Origin: Leptolyngbya sp. BC1307
Lineage (GTDB): Bacteria; Cyanobacteriota; Cyanobacteriia; Phormidesmidales; Phormidesmidaceae
DNA: 64,000 nucleotides
Direction of reading: 5' to 3'
NCBI RefSeq assembly: GCF_002286735.1
Contig: NZ_NRTA01000015.1
Span: 1-64,000 of the forward strand
A program made the translations under genes and the position numbers. This document shows, one piece after another, positions 18,383 to 30,067 of this stretch. A model generated the notes under the pieces. The model was given only the letters and a program-made list of their open reading frames with translations, made no database searches and was not told where the DNA came from. Within the stretch, counting starts at the first letter, position 1, and the number at the start of each line of letters is the position of its first letter.

Positions 18383-19159
18383 ATGTCTGCCTGTAATTCT
18401 TTCCTCTGTGCCGTTCCTTCCAACCTCAGGCATTCTATTGCTAGGCCAGTGGTGTTCTGCGATTTTGACGGTCCGATTGTCGATGTCTCAGAGCGCTACT
18501 ACCAGACCTATCGCATGGGGCTGGTGGCTATTGAGCAGCAGCATCGGCTCGGCTCGGCTCTTCAGCCTTTGAGCAAGGCGCAGTTCTGGCAGATGAAGCA
18601 AAACCGGATCGCTGATATTGAGATTGCGATGAAGTCAGGGCTATCAGCTGCGCTGTTTGATCCTTTTATGCAGCAGGTAGAAAGGATTGTTAACCATCCT
18701 AGTCTGCTGCGGTGGGATCGGATACAGCCGACTGCTCAAGCTGCGCTCAAATACTTCAGGCAGTCTGGCGTACGCCTGGTTTTAGTCACGCTGCGTCATC
18801 CGAGACAGGTTCAGGAGTTCTTGCAGGCTCAGGGCTTGACGCACTTAGTCGATGAGGTCTATGGTGCTTGCGATGTGAGAGCCGCTCACGCTAACCGGGT
18901 GGCGCAAAAGTATGAGCTGCTGGCCGAGGCGATCGCTCAGCAGCAGACCCAGGGCCACCTCACTCAAAACAGCTGGATGGTGGGTGATACAGAAGCTGAT
19001 GTTTTAGCCGGTCAGTCGGCTGGGCTATCGACAGCAGCGATCGCCTGCGGTGTGCGCAGCGCTAGCTATTTGCAGCAGCTGGAGCCCACAGAACTCTACA
19101 GCTGCTTACTCACTGCGGCCCGTGGCGTTGTCAAGGCAGCCATACCTCAGGCAGCATAA
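18383..19159 (+). CDS. HAD-superfamily hydrolase
   Basis: A 258-residue HAD phosphatase-type protein. Motif I is VVFCDFDGPIVDV (about 28-40) with the nucleophile Asp; motif II is LVLVTLRH (about 130-138, Thr); motif III lysine lies near the cap end and motif IV reads WMVGDTEADVLAGQSAG (about 195-211). A helical cap lies between motifs I and II, as in phosphoglycolate phosphatase and phosphonatase relatives. The substrate is unknown. Gene order gives no hint. Confidence 0.82.
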   Translation: MSACNSFLCAVPSNLRHSIARPVVFCDFDGPIVDVSERYYQTYRMGLVAIEQQHRLGSALQPLSKAQFWQMKQNRIADIEIAMKSGLSAALFDPFMQQVERIVNHPSLLRWDRIQPTAQAALKYFRQSGVRLVLVTLRHPRQVQEFLQAQGLTHLVDEVYGACDVRAAHANRVAQKYELLAEAIAQQQTQGHLTQNSWMVGDTEADVLAGQSAGLSTAAIACGVRSASYLQQLEPTELYSCLLTAARGVVKAAIPQAA

Positions 19160-19174
19160 GATATAAGACCGCGC

Positions 19175-19735
19175 TCAATCTTTGAGTCTGTATTTTTCCC
19201 ACCAGCGCTTGAGCGGGTAGTAGAGTGCAGGTGCCCAAAGGCTGCTGAGAATAGCAGAGCTGAGGGCGACGCGCTGATGGTATTGCCAGATGGAGCCGAG
19301 GCTGTTATGCGTCTGCTCGCCAAATAGATGCTGCGCAGTCAGCTGAAGCGCCATACAGGTCTCAGTGATGACAGCTAGACCAAAGACCACTAGCACGACT
19401 GAAATCAGATCTTCTGGCAAAAATCGACGCTGCTGCAGGCGAGCTGTTAAAACCCCAGCAATGGTGAGCCCTAGCGCGTGAGTTGGGAAAGGCGCAGTCA
19501 GGCCATCTTGCAAAAGGCCCAGAGTAATGCCAGCGATCGCCCCATCTAAAGGCGTGCGGCTAATGCTCCAAACCACGACCCAAATCAGCAGCCAGTTTGG
19601 CCCAACGCCCAAGATATCCATACCCGGCAAACGGGTCGGTAAGATCAGCAGACAGAAAAACACTGAGCCGATAGTGACTACCCAGTTCCACAGCTGCTTG
19701 CGAGGCCCTGAGCGCCGGGATCGATAGGAAGTCAT
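19175..19735 (-). CDS. mreD: Rod shape-determining membrane protein MreD
   Basis: A 186-residue protein with about five membrane segments (from 17 to 175). The N-terminus is basic, then IGSVFFCLLILPTRLPG starts the membrane part; the FxDG-type segment reads GLLQDGLTAPFPTHALG, a typical MreD feature. MreD is part of the elongation complex that guides lateral peptidoglycan synthesis. Sequence alone is weakly conserved, but the place after mreB and mreC on the same strand settles the call. Confidence 0.88.
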   Translation of the reverse strand: MTSYRSRRSGPRKQLWNWVVTIGSVFFCLLILPTRLPGMDILGVGPNWLLIWVVVWSISRTPLDGAIAGITLGLLQDGLTAPFPTHALGLTIAGVLTARLQQRRFLPEDLISVVLVVFGLAVITETCMALQLTAQHLFGEQTHNSLGSIWQYHQRVALSSAILSSLWAPALYYPLKRWWEKYRLKD

Positions 19736-19816
19736 AGCGTAGGGCCAACGGGGGTATGACCAGAAAAAATACTTAGAGAAGAGGTCTAGAGGAAAGCGAT
19801 CTAGATAAAAAGATAC

Positions 19817-20611
19817 TTAGGGATTGTCTTCAGTGACAATTTCAGCAGGGGCTGCGTCTACATCTAGTTTGGGTGTGTAGGGATGAATTGTCACCCATTC
19901 CAGATTGCTGACCGGTACCGAAAGCTGAATAACGGCCTCTGGCGCTGGACTGGTCCCTAGATCAATCGAAGCAATTCGCCCAATAGGAATACCCTGCGGA
20001 TACAAGCGGCTAAAAGCGGAAGTGACAATCACATCGCCGGGCTTAACGTCTGGAATCTTCTCAAAAAACTGCATGGTTGCCTGGCTACCGGCTCCCCCCC
20101 GAACATAGCCAGTCGAGCGGCTGCGGCTCACCTTTGCCCCAATCTGACTGGTCGGGTCGCTCAGCAGCAGCACCCTGGAAGTGTGTAGGGTAACCGTTGT
20201 CACTCGCCCGACTAATCCGCCTGGGCCAGTGGCGATATCGCCAACTTTGACATCGTCTTGGGTGCCTTTATTCAGCGTAATCTGCTGCCACCAGTGGTCG
20301 GCGCTACGCCCAATAACGGCTGCTAGCGATGTCGTGTCTAGCTCGCTGCCCTTTTCGTAATCAATCAGCTCGCGCAGCTTTTGATTTTGGTTTTCTAGCT
20401 CTACAACGCGCTGCTGCAGGTCGAGCACATAGGCGTTTTCTAATTTTTTAGCGGTGGAAGGCCCACCTGGAAAAGGCCGCGCTATGAGCTGATAGGTTTC
20501 GTAGATAAACGTGCCGTTGGTTTGCCGAATACCCCAAGCAGTCCCCACAGCCAGGCAGATAAGTCCGGCTTTGAGGGCGTTTTTCTCCCACCATCGTCTT
20601 AAAGTAAACAT
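19817..20611 (-). CDS. mreC: Cell shape-determining protein MreC
   Basis: A 264-residue MreC, anchored by one N-terminal membrane segment (about 10-30) with a coiled coil (AYVLDLQQRVVELENQNQKL, about 60-82) and a periplasmic beta domain with GGLVGRVTTV and VKPGDVIVTSAFSRLYPQGIPIGRI. It links MreB to the peptidoglycan synthases. The ATG at 20611 is preferred over the TTG at 20620. It lies between mreB and mreD; the mreC-mreD gap is 81 bases. Confidence 0.93.
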   Translation of the reverse strand: MFTLRRWWEKNALKAGLICLAVGTAWGIRQTNGTFIYETYQLIARPFPGGPSTAKKLENAYVLDLQQRVVELENQNQKLRELIDYEKGSELDTTSLAAVIGRSADHWWQQITLNKGTQDDVKVGDIATGPGGLVGRVTTVTLHTSRVLLLSDPTSQIGAKVSRSRSTGYVRGGAGSQATMQFFEKIPDVKPGDVIVTSAFSRLYPQGIPIGRIASIDLGTSPAPEAVIQLSVPVSNLEWVTIHPYTPKLDVDAAPAEIVTEDNP

Positions 20612-20783
20612 TGAAGCCAATATATCAACTAATCTCTGAGCGCACTTAAGCGAGTATGCCAGTTAGCCCATCTCAAACAGCCAGGCTGAGCCGGTCGATT
20701 CGATGTCATACGAGCATTCTTGAGAGAGAAGGGGCGATACCACCCCGCCTATTTTCTACAGGCCCACCCTACTGAGCGCAATG

Positions 20784-21827
20784 CTACAGATCACGCGATC
20801 TGGCACTGAATACTCGCTCCATCTGGCTGAAGTTTTCGAGCACGCGCCCTGTCCCTAAGACCACACAGCTAAGCGGGTCAGCGGCCACATGCACGACGAT
20901 TCCGGTCTCGTGTGAAATTAGGGTGTCAAGGCCCTTGAGCAAAGCGCCACCGCCCGCCAGCATAATTCCCCGATCAATAATATCAGCGGCGAGTTCAGGG
21001 GGCGTATTTTCTAACGTGCGCTTGACGGCTTCGACAATTACCGATAGCGGCTCGGCCATGCTTTCGCGGATTTCCGGGCTCTTGACGGTGACGGTTCTCG
21101 GCAGGCCAGAGAGCATATGGACGCCGCGCACTTCTAACGAAATTTCATCATCATCAGGGCTCGGGTAGGCAGAGCTGATTTTGACTTTGATTTCTTCAGC
21201 AGTGCGATCGCCAATCTCTAGATTGTTCACCTTTTTCATGTACTGCTTGATCGCGTCGGTGAGTTCATCGCCTGCTACCCGTACCGACTCGCTGATGACA
21301 GTCCCCTGCAAACTCAGCACGGCAACTTCGGTGGTCCCGCCGCCAATATCGACGATCATATTGCCAGTCGGCTCATCGACGGGCAGGCCCGCGCCGATTG
21401 CCGCTGCGACCGGTTCGTCAATCAGATAAACCATGCGGGCTCCGGCCTGTAGTGCCGCGTCCATGACTGCCCGGCGCTCGACGCCTGTGACCCCGCTGGG
21501 AATACCAATCACGACACGAGGCGACACTAGCGCTTTGTTTTCGTGTACCCGGCGGATGAAGTGTTTGAGCATCACTTCAGCGATGTCAAAGTCGGCAATT
21601 ACCCCATCTCTCAGCGGGCGAATGGCTCGAATGTTGCCAGGGGTACGGCCTAGCATCCGCTTTGCCTCTTCTCCGACTGCCAAGGGCTTGCCATCGGTTT
21701 CATCTATGGCGACCACGGAGGGCTCTTGCAAAACAATTCCCCGACCGGAAACGTAGACCAGGGTATTGGCTGTGCCCAGGTCGATACCCATGTCACGGGA
21801 GAGGGATAAGCGATTGAAGAAAGCCAC
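20784..21827 (-). CDS. mreB: Rod shape-determining protein MreB (bacterial actin)
   Basis: A 347-residue actin homologue. Phosphate-1 loop [16 protein letters not shown] (about 14-29), phosphate-2 [17 protein letters not shown] (about 157-173) and adenosine motif [14 protein letters not shown] (about 288-301) are all intact. It polymerises under the membrane and organises side-wall synthesis. The start is a GTG at 21827; ATG at residue 14 would cut the amphipathic N-terminus that binds the membrane. It heads mreB-mreC-mreD and is divergent from ssb. Confidence 0.96.
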   Translation of the reverse strand: MAFFNRLSLSRDMGIDLGTANTLVYVSGRGIVLQEPSVVAIDETDGKPLAVGEEAKRMLGRTPGNIRAIRPLRDGVIADFDIAEVMLKHFIRRVHENKALVSPRVVIGIPSGVTGVERRAVMDAALQAGARMVYLIDEPVAAAIGAGLPVDEPTGNMIVDIGGGTTEVAVLSLQGTVISESVRVAGDELTDAIKQYMKKVNNLEIGDRTAEEIKVKISSAYPSPDDDEISLEVRGVHMLSGLPRTVTVKSPEIRESMAEPLSVIVEAVKRTLENTPPELAADIIDRGIMLAGGGALLKGLDTLISHETGIVVHVAADPLSCVVLGTGRVLENFSQMERVFSARSRDL

Positions 21828-22121
21828 AGGCTAAGGGTTCCTAAGAGATATCGGTTAAAACTTATACGTTTGACGATTCGAATGAATTTTATTACGTTTC
21901 ATATCAAGCCGTCTAGTTAATTTTGATCGGCGCTGCGCTCTCAGTCAGCGATCGCATTTAATAAACTGGCAGGAATAAACTGTCAAGAATAAACTGGCAG
22001 GATTCAGCTTTCTGCCCAGTGAGCGCCTATGAGGATTACGCTGCTCCCAATTGTACAGAGGTGGGGGACAATTAATATAGGTGAATCAGACACTAAGTTA
22101 AGTTTAGGAATTTGAATTGTT

Positions 22122-22481
22122 ATGAGCGTGAATGTAGTCACTTTGGTCGGACGGGTTGGACGAGATCCTGAGGTTCGGTATTTTGAATCGGGCAATGTGC
22201 TGGCAAAGTGCGGTCTGGCGGTTAACCGGCGATCGCGCAACAACGATCAGCCGGACTGGTTCAACCTGGAAATTTGGGGCAAAACAGCAGAAATTGCCGC
22301 CAACTACGTGCGTAAAGGCAGCTTGATTGGCGTAACCGGCTCTCTCAAACTCGACAGCTGGCAGGACCGCAGCACGGGCGCACTGCGAACTAGCCCAGTA
22401 ATTCGGGTGGCGCAGCTAGACCTACTGGGATCAAAGCGGGACAACGAATCGCCGATGGGGGACAACGACGACGAGTTTTAG
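22122..22481 (+). CDS. ssb: Single-stranded DNA-binding protein
   Basis: A 119-residue SSB. One OB fold (SVNVVTLVGRVGRDPEVRYFESGN at the start; FNLEIWGKTAEIAANYVRKGSLIGVTGSL in the middle) fills most of the protein, and the short tail ends GDNDDEF, the acidic tip that recruits repair and replication partners in SSBs. The linker is very short (about 15 residues), as in many cyanobacterial SSBs. It is a single gene, divergent from mreB and convergent with mfd. Confidence 0.93.
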   Translation: MSVNVVTLVGRVGRDPEVRYFESGNVLAKCGLAVNRRSRNNDQPDWFNLEIWGKTAEIAANYVRKGSLIGVTGSLKLDSWQDRSTGALRTSPVIRVAQLDLLGSKRDNESPMGDNDDEF

Positions 22482-22521
22482 AGGTGGCTTCGCGTGAGTT
22501 CTTAAATTAGAGGACACCGCA

Positions 22522-25500
22522 TCAGAGAACACTGCCTGAGAGCGCTGGCTCTTTTAGGGCACTTTGCATCTGTCCGAGCCAGTCGATCAGATTTTCGACC
22601 TGTTTGTCTGGCTTAAGCACGCCTAATCCTCGGACGGTGACTTTGCCAGGGGCGTAGACGAAGCGCGATCGCAAATGATCAGGCAGCTTCTCTTGCAGCA
22701 GAGTCCAGGCCGGTTTTTCCATGGGCGTTTCCATGATGACGTGCTGTGCGCCTTCTGGTTTGATCCGGGAAAAGCCCAGTGGCTTGGCAATTTGCTTGAG
22801 TTCTAGCACCTTAACGAGCTGCCCGACCGCCGGGGGCAAAGAGCCGTAGCGGTCGTTGAGATCGGCGACGACTTCCATCAGCGATCGCTTCGTTTCAGCG
22901 GCAACCAGGTCGCGATAGGTACTCATTTTTTGGTCGAGATCAACGATATATTCAGCCGGGATGAAGGCGGTCACTTTGAGGTCTACCTGCGTTTCATCCA
23001 CTTGAGGAATCTCCTGCCCGCGAATTTCGGCAATTGATTCTTCCAGCATGTCCATATAGAGATCAAAGCCAATGGTTTCCATTTGGCCAGACTGCTGCGC
23101 GCCGAGCAGATTGCCAATACCGCGAATCTCCATATCTCGCATCGCTAGCTGATAGCCCGATCCCAGCTGGGTAAATTCTTGGATGGCCCGCAGTCGTTTG
23201 CGGGCTTTGTCCGAAAGCTGGTTTTGCTTGGGGAAAAGCAGCCAGGCATGGGCCTGAATGCCCGACCTGCCAACTCGCCCGCGCAGCTGATAGAGCTGCG
23301 AAAGACCAAAGCGGTGAGCATCTTCAATAATGATGGTGTTGACTCTAGGAATATCCAACCCCGATTCAATAATGGTAGTGCAGACCATCAGGTCGGCGTT
23401 GCCGCTGCTAAACGTCAGCATGGTAGCTTCGAGTTCGCCTTCGGGCATTTGGCCATGGGCGATCGCCAGCCTGATCCCCGGCACCGCTTCCCGAATGCGC
23501 CCGGCTACTTCTTCAATGCCGTCAACCCGAGGCACCACGTAAAAAATTTGCCCGCCCCGGTCTAGCTCCTGGCGGATGGCTGCTCGCACTTTTTCAGGGT
23601 CATAGGGCGAGAGGTGAGTTTTGATTGGGCGGCGAGACGGCGGCGGTGTCGTGATCAGGCTCATCTCGCGAACGCCAGAAAGAGCCATGTATAAGGTTCG
23701 AGGAATGGGCGTGGCGCTGAGCGTGAGCACGTCTACCTGCGCTTTCATTGCTTTGATTTTTTCTTTTTGGTTGACGCCAAAGCGCTGCTCTTCATCTACC
23801 ACGAGCAGCCCCAAGTCTTTGAACTTAACGGTTTTACCTAAGAGCTGATGCGTACCTACGACGACATCGAGTTCGCCGGAGATCAGCCGCAGCAAAATGT
23901 CTTTGCGTTCGCTGGCGCTGCGAAAGCGGTTGAGCAGTCCGATCTGAATTGGGTAGGGGGCAAAGCGTTCTTTAAGCGTGTGATAGTGCTGCTGAGTCAG
24001 GATGGTGGTGGGCGCGAGCAGTGCGACCTGCTTTCCGGCGATGACTGCTTTAAAAATGGCGCGCAGGGCCACTTCAGTTTTGCCAAAGCCGACATCGCCG
24101 CAGACCAGGCGATCCATTGGGCGATCGCTCTCCATATCTCGCTTCACGTCCTGCGTGGCCTTGAGCTGATCCGGCGTCGGGTTATAGGGAAAAGAGTCTT
24201 CTAGTTCCTGTTGCCAGGGCATATCTTCTGGATAGGTAAAGCCCTGCATCTGGGCGCGCTTGGCGTAGAGCTTGAGCAGATCGACCGCCACTTTTTGAAT
24301 GGCTTTGCGAGCTTTGCCTTTGGTCTTCTCCCAGGTTTTGCCCGTCATTTTGTTGAGCTGAGGCCGCTGGTCTACCGCCGTGCGATAGCGAGAGAGCGCC
24401 GCCATCTGATCGACCGCCACCCTTAGCAAACCGTCGGCGTATTGAATCACCAAATATTCGCGGGTCTCGTTATCGACCGTCAGGCTGTCGAGCCGGAGAA
24501 ACTGCCCGATGCCGTGATTGCGATGAACGACGTAGTCTTTGGGCCGTAGCTTATTAGGATCGACCTGCTTAGAGGCGGCGCGGCGGCGTTTGCGAACGTA
24601 GCTGGGTGTGGCTAACGTGTGCTGACCAAAAAATTCGCGGTCTGTAACCACGACGATGCGGAAGGTCGGTAGGATGAAGCCTTCGAGTTCGGCCAGGCCC
24701 GAATATTTCACCGCTACCGGAACCCGCTGATTCTGAAGCTTGTCAATCGCAGGATAGTCTTTGGGGTTGGGAATGAACTGGGCGGGGCAGTCGTGCTCTT
24801 GCAGCAGAGCAACCGAGCGGGAGGGCTGGGCAGAGATTAGCCAGGGGGAAAATTTGCGATCGCGCTCTGCCCGCAGCAAATTAGCCAGCTTGCCAAACTG
24901 ATGAGGAATCGTCGGGATCGGTCGGCTCGCCAGGTTGAGGCCAACGCCCTCTTCGGCAATTTCTGAGAGTTCCACCCGCTGAAACAGGCTGAGTTCTTCG
25001 AGGGCGGCGGCAAACGGCCTATGAATTTTGGGCAGTCCGGCAGCAGGCAGCTTGATATCGTCACTCGCTCTGAGCGCAGCTTGGGTTTCTGCCCAGCGAT
25101 CTTCGACGGTTTCTAGCCAGCGGTCGGCGTGAGCCTGGCACTGCTCGGGCTCATCGAGGGCAATTAGCGTATTTTCGGGCAGATAGTCAAGCAGCGAAGC
25201 AGGCTGGTCAAAGGCTAGGCCCATAAACCGCCGGATGCCTTCTACTTGGGCGTTGGTATCAAAGCTTTCTTGATCTTCGACAGGCAGCAGATCTTCTAAT
25301 AGTCCTTTCTTTGCCAGGATTTCTGAAATAATCGGGCTGTAGTCAGTGGTCGTGAGCAGTAGGGTGTCGATGCGGTCGAGCGATCGCTGATTGGCCGGAT
25401 CAAATTCTCTCAGGCGCTCTAGCTCATCGCCAAATAGCTCCAGTCTGACCGGCAGCTCTGCCGCCACCGGAAAAACGTCCACAATGTCGCCGCGTTGACT

Positions 25501-26064
25501 CCATTGCCCCTCGGTTTCCACCGTAGCTACCTTCTCATAGCCCAGCTTAGCCAGGCTCAGGGCCAACTCCTTTAGATTCAGATCCATGCCCTGATTAATT
25601 TCCAGGCAGTAGGGGCGAAAGATCTCTACCGGCGGCAGGTGCGGCTGCAGCGCCCGTTCAGTGGCGACAATGGCCATCGCCCCCAAATGCTTAGATCCCG
25701 GCGGCAAATGGTCAGCCTGAGCCTTGCCGTTAATCAGGTCAGATAAAACCTGAAGCTGTCCCCAAATCAGCTCTGACTCGGGATTAAAGGCATCGTATGG
25801 GGAGGATTCGGAAGTGGGGTAAAACGCCACCGTCGCCCAGCCCATTGCCTCTAGCTGAGCGGCCCAGCGACCGGCTTCTTCTAGCGTGGCAGCGATCGCC
25901 AGCAAAGGCCGCTGCTGAGACTGTGCTAAAGCGGAGGCGACCAGTCCCTTCGGCAATCTCGGTACGCCGCTGAGCTGCAAAACCTGCTGCTGCGCTAGCT
26001 TGGTGACCAGTTCTTTGCCCAGGGCTGTGCGTGCGATCGCACGAGTAATCGAAGAAAACGCCAT
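22522..26064 (-). CDS. mfd: Transcription-repair coupling factor Mfd
   Basis: A 1180-residue Mfd, which removes stalled RNA polymerase and recruits UvrA. The N-terminal UvrB-homology module (about 1-350), the RNA-polymerase-interacting domain ([24 protein letters not shown], about 505-528), and the SF2 translocase are present: [14 protein letters not shown] (Walker A, about 660), DEEQRFG (motif II), [15 protein letters not shown] (motif III) and QLRGRVGRS (motif VI). The C-terminal domain (TRCF) follows from about 1015. Length is normal and the frame is unbroken. Confidence 0.97.
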   Translation of the reverse strand: MAFSSITRAIARTALGKELVTKLAQQQVLQLSGVPRLPKGLVASALAQSQQRPLLAIAATLEEAGRWAAQLEAMGWATVAFYPTSESSPYDAFNPESELIWGQLQVLSDLINGKAQADHLPPGSKHLGAMAIVATERALQPHLPPVEIFRPYCLEINQGMDLNLKELALSLAKLGYEKVATVETEGQWSQRGDIVDVFPVAAELPVRLELFGDELERLREFDPANQRSLDRIDTLLLTTTDYSPIISEILAKKGLLEDLLPVEDQESFDTNAQVEGIRRFMGLAFDQPASLLDYLPENTLIALDEPEQCQAHADRWLETVEDRWAETQAALRASDDIKLPAAGLPKIHRPFAAALEELSLFQRVELSEIAEEGVGLNLASRPIPTIPHQFGKLANLLRAERDRKFSPWLISAQPSRSVALLQEHDCPAQFIPNPKDYPAIDKLQNQRVPVAVKYSGLAELEGFILPTFRIVVVTDREFFGQHTLATPSYVRKRRRAASKQVDPNKLRPKDYVVHRNHGIGQFLRLDSLTVDNETREYLVIQYADGLLRVAVDQMAALSRYRTAVDQRPQLNKMTGKTWEKTKGKARKAIQKVAVDLLKLYAKRAQMQGFTYPEDMPWQQELEDSFPYNPTPDQLKATQDVKRDMESDRPMDRLVCGDVGFGKTEVALRAIFKAVIAGKQVALLAPTTILTQQHYHTLKERFAPYPIQIGLLNRFRSASERKDILLRLISGELDVVVGTHQLLGKTVKFKDLGLLVVDEEQRFGVNQKEKIKAMKAQVDVLTLSATPIPRTLYMALSGVREMSLITTPPPSRRPIKTHLSPYDPEKVRAAIRQELDRGGQIFYVVPRVDGIEEVAGRIREAVPGIRLAIAHGQMPEGELEATMLTFSSGNADLMVCTTIIESGLDIPRVNTIIIEDAHRFGLSQLYQLRGRVGRSGIQAHAWLLFPKQNQLSDKARKRLRAIQEFTQLGSGYQLAMRDMEIRGIGNLLGAQQSGQMETIGFDLYMDMLEESIAEIRGQEIPQVDETQVDLKVTAFIPAEYIVDLDQKMSTYRDLVAAETKRSLMEVVADLNDRYGSLPPAVGQLVKVLELKQIAKPLGFSRIKPEGAQHVIMETPMEKPAWTLLQEKLPDHLRSRFVYAPGKVTVRGLGVLKPDKQVENLIDWLGQMQSALKEPALSGSVL

Positions 26065-26171
26065 GAAAGTTTTTTAAAGCGCGAAACGGCCCAAAACAAT
26101 AGGCATCCATTGTAAAGTCATCCCCTCTAAAAGGCATCGCCCTTTTTGAATGGGCAATCCGCACTTCCCGC

Positions 26172-27758
26172 CTAGCGAGCCGAAACCTTCAACGACGCTG
26201 GTTGACTGGGATCGCCCTGAATCTTGACCATGCGACCGTTAGCGTCAAGATGACGCACAATTTTGTAGATATTTTCAGCTTTGCCTGAATCGCCAATCTT
26301 GTCGGCAATTTCAGCTAGAGACAGGGGCGCTTCGGCGCTGCTCAGTAAGTCTTTGACCTGATTTTGCAGGTCGAGCACGTCAGCCGCCGCTTTTTTGCCG
26401 GCTTCTACCCCCGGCTGATGGTAGGCGTTGATATTGACCAAAAAGGCATAGAGACCGACAGCTCGCTCATAGAGGGCAATTAGCGCACCTACCATGCGAG
26501 GGGTCACCTCAGGAACGGTGATCGTAATGGAGTCCCGGTGATTTTCATAAAGCGCCCGGCGGGTGCCTTGCAGCAGTCCAGAAAGATAGTCGCCTGAGGT
26601 TACATCAGGCTCTACCTCGACTGAAGTCCCCTCACGGTCTTGCAGCACCTCGATCAGCGTGGCAAAGAAGTTGGGCACGCCCTCTCTCAGCTGCTGAACG
26701 TAAGCGTGCTGGTCAGTAGAGCCTTTATTGCCATAGACAGCAATGCCCTGATAAACCGTATTGCCCTCCAGATCAGTTTCCTTGCCGAGTGACTCCATCA
26801 CCAGCTGCTGCAAGTAGCGACTAAAGAGTAAAAGACTGTCTTTGTAAGGCAAAACAACCATGTCTTTTTCGCCTTTGCCTTTACCCGCAAAGTACCAAGA
26901 AAGGGCTAAGAGCGCCGCCGGATTTGTCTGCAGGTCAGCCATGCGGGTGGCGTCATCCATTTCTTTAGCGCCGTCTAGCATGGCCTGGATATCGATGCCC
27001 TGTAGTGCGGCGGGCAGCAGGCCCACTGCCGATAGCTCAGAAGTGCGTCCCCCGACCCAGTCATGCATTGGGAAGCTTGCCAGCCAGCCTTCTGAAGACG
27101 CGATTTTATCTAGCTTGCTGCCTTCACCCGTGACGGCCACTGCCTGCTTCGCAAAATCGAGCCCAGCTTTTTCAAAGGCTGCTTTACTCTCAACCATGCC
27201 GTTACGGGTTTCGGGGGTGCCGCCAGATTTAGAGATGATCAGGACGAGAGTGCTTTTGAGGCGATCGCCAATCTCAGCAAAAGTGTGATCGATCCCCACC
27301 GGATCGGTGTTGTCAATAAAGTGAATGTCAATGTCTGGTTGAGCATCGGTTAGCGCTTTAGAGACAAACTGAGGCCCAAGCGCTGAGCCGCCAATGCCCA
27401 CCGAGAGAATGTCGGTAAAGCGGCTTTCTCCCGGTGGTGTAATTTCTCCAGTCCGTACTTTTTGGGCAAATTCTTTGACGGCACTGAGCGTTTCGGTGAT
27501 GTCTTTTTTGAGCGCTTCAGAAGGAGCCAGATCAGGGTTGCGCAGCCAGTAGTGGCCGACCATACGGTTTTCGTCAGGGTTGGCGATCGCCCCCCCTTCC
27601 AATTCCGCCATCGCCTCAAACGCATGCTCAAACCGGGGGGTGAGCTGTTCGACAAACGCCTCGTCAAAGCTCATCCGACTGACATCGACATAGATGCCCA
27701 GTCCCTCGTGGTAGTAGAGCCAGTCTTGATAGCGCTGCCAGAGTGCCGCCTCGTCCAT
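26172..27758 (-). CDS. pgi: Glucose-6-phosphate isomerase
   Basis: A 528-residue phosphoglucose isomerase interconverting glucose 6-phosphate and fructose 6-phosphate. Substrate-binding segments are [18 protein letters not shown] (about 117-134), [12 protein letters not shown] (about 174-185), [17 protein letters not shown] (about 240-256) and [15 protein letters not shown] (about 349-363). The tail from about 470 differs from the E. coli enzyme and looks winged-helix like ([26 protein letters not shown]), as in other cyanobacterial enzymes. Spaced 107 bases after mfd start on the same strand, so possibly co-transcribed. Confidence 0.95.
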   Translation of the reverse strand: MDEAALWQRYQDWLYYHEGLGIYVDVSRMSFDEAFVEQLTPRFEHAFEAMAELEGGAIANPDENRMVGHYWLRNPDLAPSEALKKDITETLSAVKEFAQKVRTGEITPPGESRFTDILSVGIGGSALGPQFVSKALTDAQPDIDIHFIDNTDPVGIDHTFAEIGDRLKSTLVLIISKSGGTPETRNGMVESKAAFEKAGLDFAKQAVAVTGEGSKLDKIASSEGWLASFPMHDWVGGRTSELSAVGLLPAALQGIDIQAMLDGAKEMDDATRMADLQTNPAALLALSWYFAGKGKGEKDMVVLPYKDSLLLFSRYLQQLVMESLGKETDLEGNTVYQGIAVYGNKGSTDQHAYVQQLREGVPNFFATLIEVLQDREGTSVEVEPDVTSGDYLSGLLQGTRRALYENHRDSITITVPEVTPRMVGALIALYERAVGLYAFLVNINAYHQPGVEAGKKAAADVLDLQNQVKDLLSSAEAPLSLAEIADKIGDSGKAENIYKIVRHLDANGRMVKIQGDPSQPASLKVSAR

Positions 27759-27986
27759 GATGATTCTCTCAGTGATGGGTTTCTGTGAATTTGTATATCT
27801 GTACTTATGTATATCTGTACTTATAGGTGCAATCCGACTTAGCAGCCGTTGTCTAAGCTACGGCCACTGATCGGTCAGGGGGAAATTAACATTCATTCAG
27901 TTCTATCACCCTTCGCATCTCCTATCGGTAAGATATAGAAAGGGATCAGTGCCTGAGATTAAGAAAGACTGAAATAATTGCCGCTT

Positions 27987-29012
27987 ATGGATATCGCCAA
28001 TCTGAATCTTGCAAATCTAGAAAGCTGGTTAGATAACACTGCTTTTGCCGTTCTGTTTGTCACTATGCTGGCCTACTGGGGCGGTCTGACATTCTCAGAA
28101 GTCAAGCTGCTGCCGGTAATTGGCGGAGCTGGCATGGCAATTGGCAACCTCTGTCTAGCGGCTTTGCTCACCGCCCGTTGGATAGAAGGCGGCTACTTTC
28201 CGCTCAGTAATCTGTACGAGTCTCTATTTTTTATTGCCTGGGGCATTACCGCGATGCACTTTGTCGCTGAGCGTATGAGCGGCAGCCGCTGGGTGGGAGC
28301 GGTGACTTCTCCGGTGGCCATGGGCATCACTGCCTTCGCCGCCCTGACCTTGCCCGCCACGATGCAGGTTTCTGAGCCGCTAGTGCCCGCGCTCAAATCT
28401 AACTGGCTGATGATGCATGTAAGTGTGATGCTGCTCAGCTATTCGGCGCTGATGGTGGGGGCGCTGATTGCGATCGCCTTCCTGATCATCACCCGAGGGC
28501 AGTCTGTCGAACTAAAAGGTAGCTCTATTGGAACAGGCGGCTTTCGGGATAGAAAGTACGCCTTAAAGCGAGCCGATTCTGTTTTGGTAGAGAAAGGGCT
28601 ATCTACCGAGCCGTTGAGCCTCTCTAGTGGCGGTACCGCCGTGCTCGAAAGAACTCAGCCTGCTGTGACGACCGCCCTCTCTCCCCAGCGGTTGACCCTG
28701 GCCGACACGTTAGACAATATTAGCTATCGCATGATTGGCTTAGGTTTTCCACTATTGACTATCGGCATCATTGCAGGCGCGGTTTGGGCCAACGAAGCCT
28801 GGGGATCTTACTGGAGTTGGGATCCTAAAGAAACCTGGGCACTGATTACCTGGCTAGTGTTCGCCGCCTATCTGCATGCTCGTATTACCAAAGGATGGCA
28901 GGGGAGAAGACCCGCTATCTTAGCCGCCTCAGGATTTGTCGTGGTCTGGATTTGCTATCTGGGCGTCAATCTTTTGGGTAAAGGGCTTCACAGCTACGGC
29001 TGGTTCTTCTAG
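27987..29012 (+). CDS. ccsA: Cytochrome c biogenesis protein CcsA (System II haem handling)
   Basis: A 341-residue thylakoid or plasma membrane protein with about eight membrane helices. The WWD haem motif reads [20 protein letters not shown] (about 261-280), with the flanking His of [12 protein letters not shown] (about 142) and GLHSYGW at the C-terminus. With Ccs1 it delivers haem to apocytochromes such as cytochrome f and c6. ATG 27987 is taken rather than TTG 27978. A Ser/Gly-rich loop (about 170-220) is longer than usual. No ccs1 lies in this window. Confidence 0.94.
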   Translation: MDIANLNLANLESWLDNTAFAVLFVTMLAYWGGLTFSEVKLLPVIGGAGMAIGNLCLAALLTARWIEGGYFPLSNLYESLFFIAWGITAMHFVAERMSGSRWVGAVTSPVAMGITAFAALTLPATMQVSEPLVPALKSNWLMMHVSVMLLSYSALMVGALIAIAFLIITRGQSVELKGSSIGTGGFRDRKYALKRADSVLVEKGLSTEPLSLSSGGTAVLERTQPAVTTALSPQRLTLADTLDNISYRMIGLGFPLLTIGIIAGAVWANEAWGSYWSWDPKETWALITWLVFAAYLHARITKGWQGRRPAILAASGFVVVWICYLGVNLLGKGLHSYGWFF

Positions 29013-29032
29013 GCAGAAAATCGACCCATTCT

Positions 29033-29692
29033 CTAGCCGACGTTGGCAAATAGGGTGGCCAGCGGCTGTGAGGCTGCGCTCTCGCTTGTGACAATTTCTA
29101 CCACTTTATTTTTGGCGGCGGGCTGACTTAAAGCCTCCACGCAGACCTGCGCTACCTTCTGCCGGGGAATGTTCCCTTCAAACAGCGTATCTGCTGACGA
29201 CATGACAATGGCCTGGTCATTATCTTCCTCTCTCAGGCCGCCCGGACGGACAATGGTGTAAGGAATGCCGCTGTTCTTCAGGTAGTCTTCGGCCTGCTGT
29301 TTCCAATAGAGCACGCCCCAAAACAGATTGAGCGGGTGAAAGATCTTAGAGACACACAGCGAAGAAACCATGACAAACTGATCGATATCAGCAATCTTGG
29401 CCGCATCAATCAGGTTCTTAGTGCCTTCGTAGTCAACTTTATAAGGCCCAGTCGGATCCAGGCTAGGCGCAGCACCTGTCGCGCTGATCAAAAACTGAAC
29501 ATCCGTCAACGCACCGCCGAGGCTACCCGGCTCTAGCACGTCGCCCACAACAGTCTCTATATCCGCCGGTAGCTCGGCAGCGGCCTTAGCCGGATCCCGA
29601 ACTAGCGCCCTGACTGTAATGCCCTGTTCAATTAGCTGCCTGACAATTTTTTGACCCGTCTTACCGGTTGCTCCTGCGACCAATGCTCTCAT
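29033..29692 (-). CDS. Atypical short-chain dehydrogenase, NAD(P)-binding
   Basis: A 219-residue single Rossmann-fold protein. The dinucleotide loop GATGKTGQKIV is at 7-17, the VRALVRDPAKA segment sets NADP preference, and VVGDVLEPGSL and FVMVSSLCVSK follow. It lacks the Tyr-x3-Lys pair of classical SDRs, like the cyanobacterial and plastid Ycf39/Tic62-type family, members of which act in photosystem assembly or as redox sensors. It converges on ccsA (20-base gap). A precise role cannot be read. Confidence 0.8.
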   Translation of the reverse strand: MRALVAGATGKTGQKIVRQLIEQGITVRALVRDPAKAAAELPADIETVVGDVLEPGSLGGALTDVQFLISATGAAPSLDPTGPYKVDYEGTKNLIDAAKIADIDQFVMVSSLCVSKIFHPLNLFWGVLYWKQQAEDYLKNSGIPYTIVRPGGLREEDNDQAIVMSSADTLFEGNIPRQKVAQVCVEALSQPAAKNKVVEIVTSESAASQPLATLFANVG

Positions 29693-30067
29693 GTGCTATT
29701 TATCCTTTGCTGCAAAGCTGAGGGCAGTATAGAGGGTTCCTTGTCGTGATGAGCCCCTTCTCTGTGCGTATCCTTTAAGTATGTCCGCCAGGCATCTGTT
29801 TGGGCATATCCGTAAATCAGCGAATGTCGCGATCGCTCGGCAATAGATATTGTGAGTCTGAGGTATATTTTGTGCCTGTCAAGTCTGCTTTGTACGGACA
29901 AAATTAAAGCTTCTGTATGCCATAACGTTTCTATCACTAGGCTTTATTCCTAGCTAGAAAGACTGGCGATCTAGCTCAAGCGTGAACAGACAGGTTGAGC
30001 GTGGCCTGAGCTACAGTTTGTTGACCCGTCCCAAAAATAGACTGAAACCATCTTCTGACTTGCCCTT
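29693..30067. other. Intergenic region, no gene seen
   Basis: The 375 bases between the divergent SDR and DUF1997 genes hold a HIP1 core and a 5-bp hairpin CTAGG-(7)-CCTAG (about 29938-29955). An 82-codon open frame on the minus strand has no family features. No promoter with good spacing could be defined. Confidence 0.4.

Noticed and set aside
29689-29937. 82-codon minus-strand frame upstream of the SDR gene
   Set aside because: Composition looks random, and it overlaps the SDR start; no family recognised.
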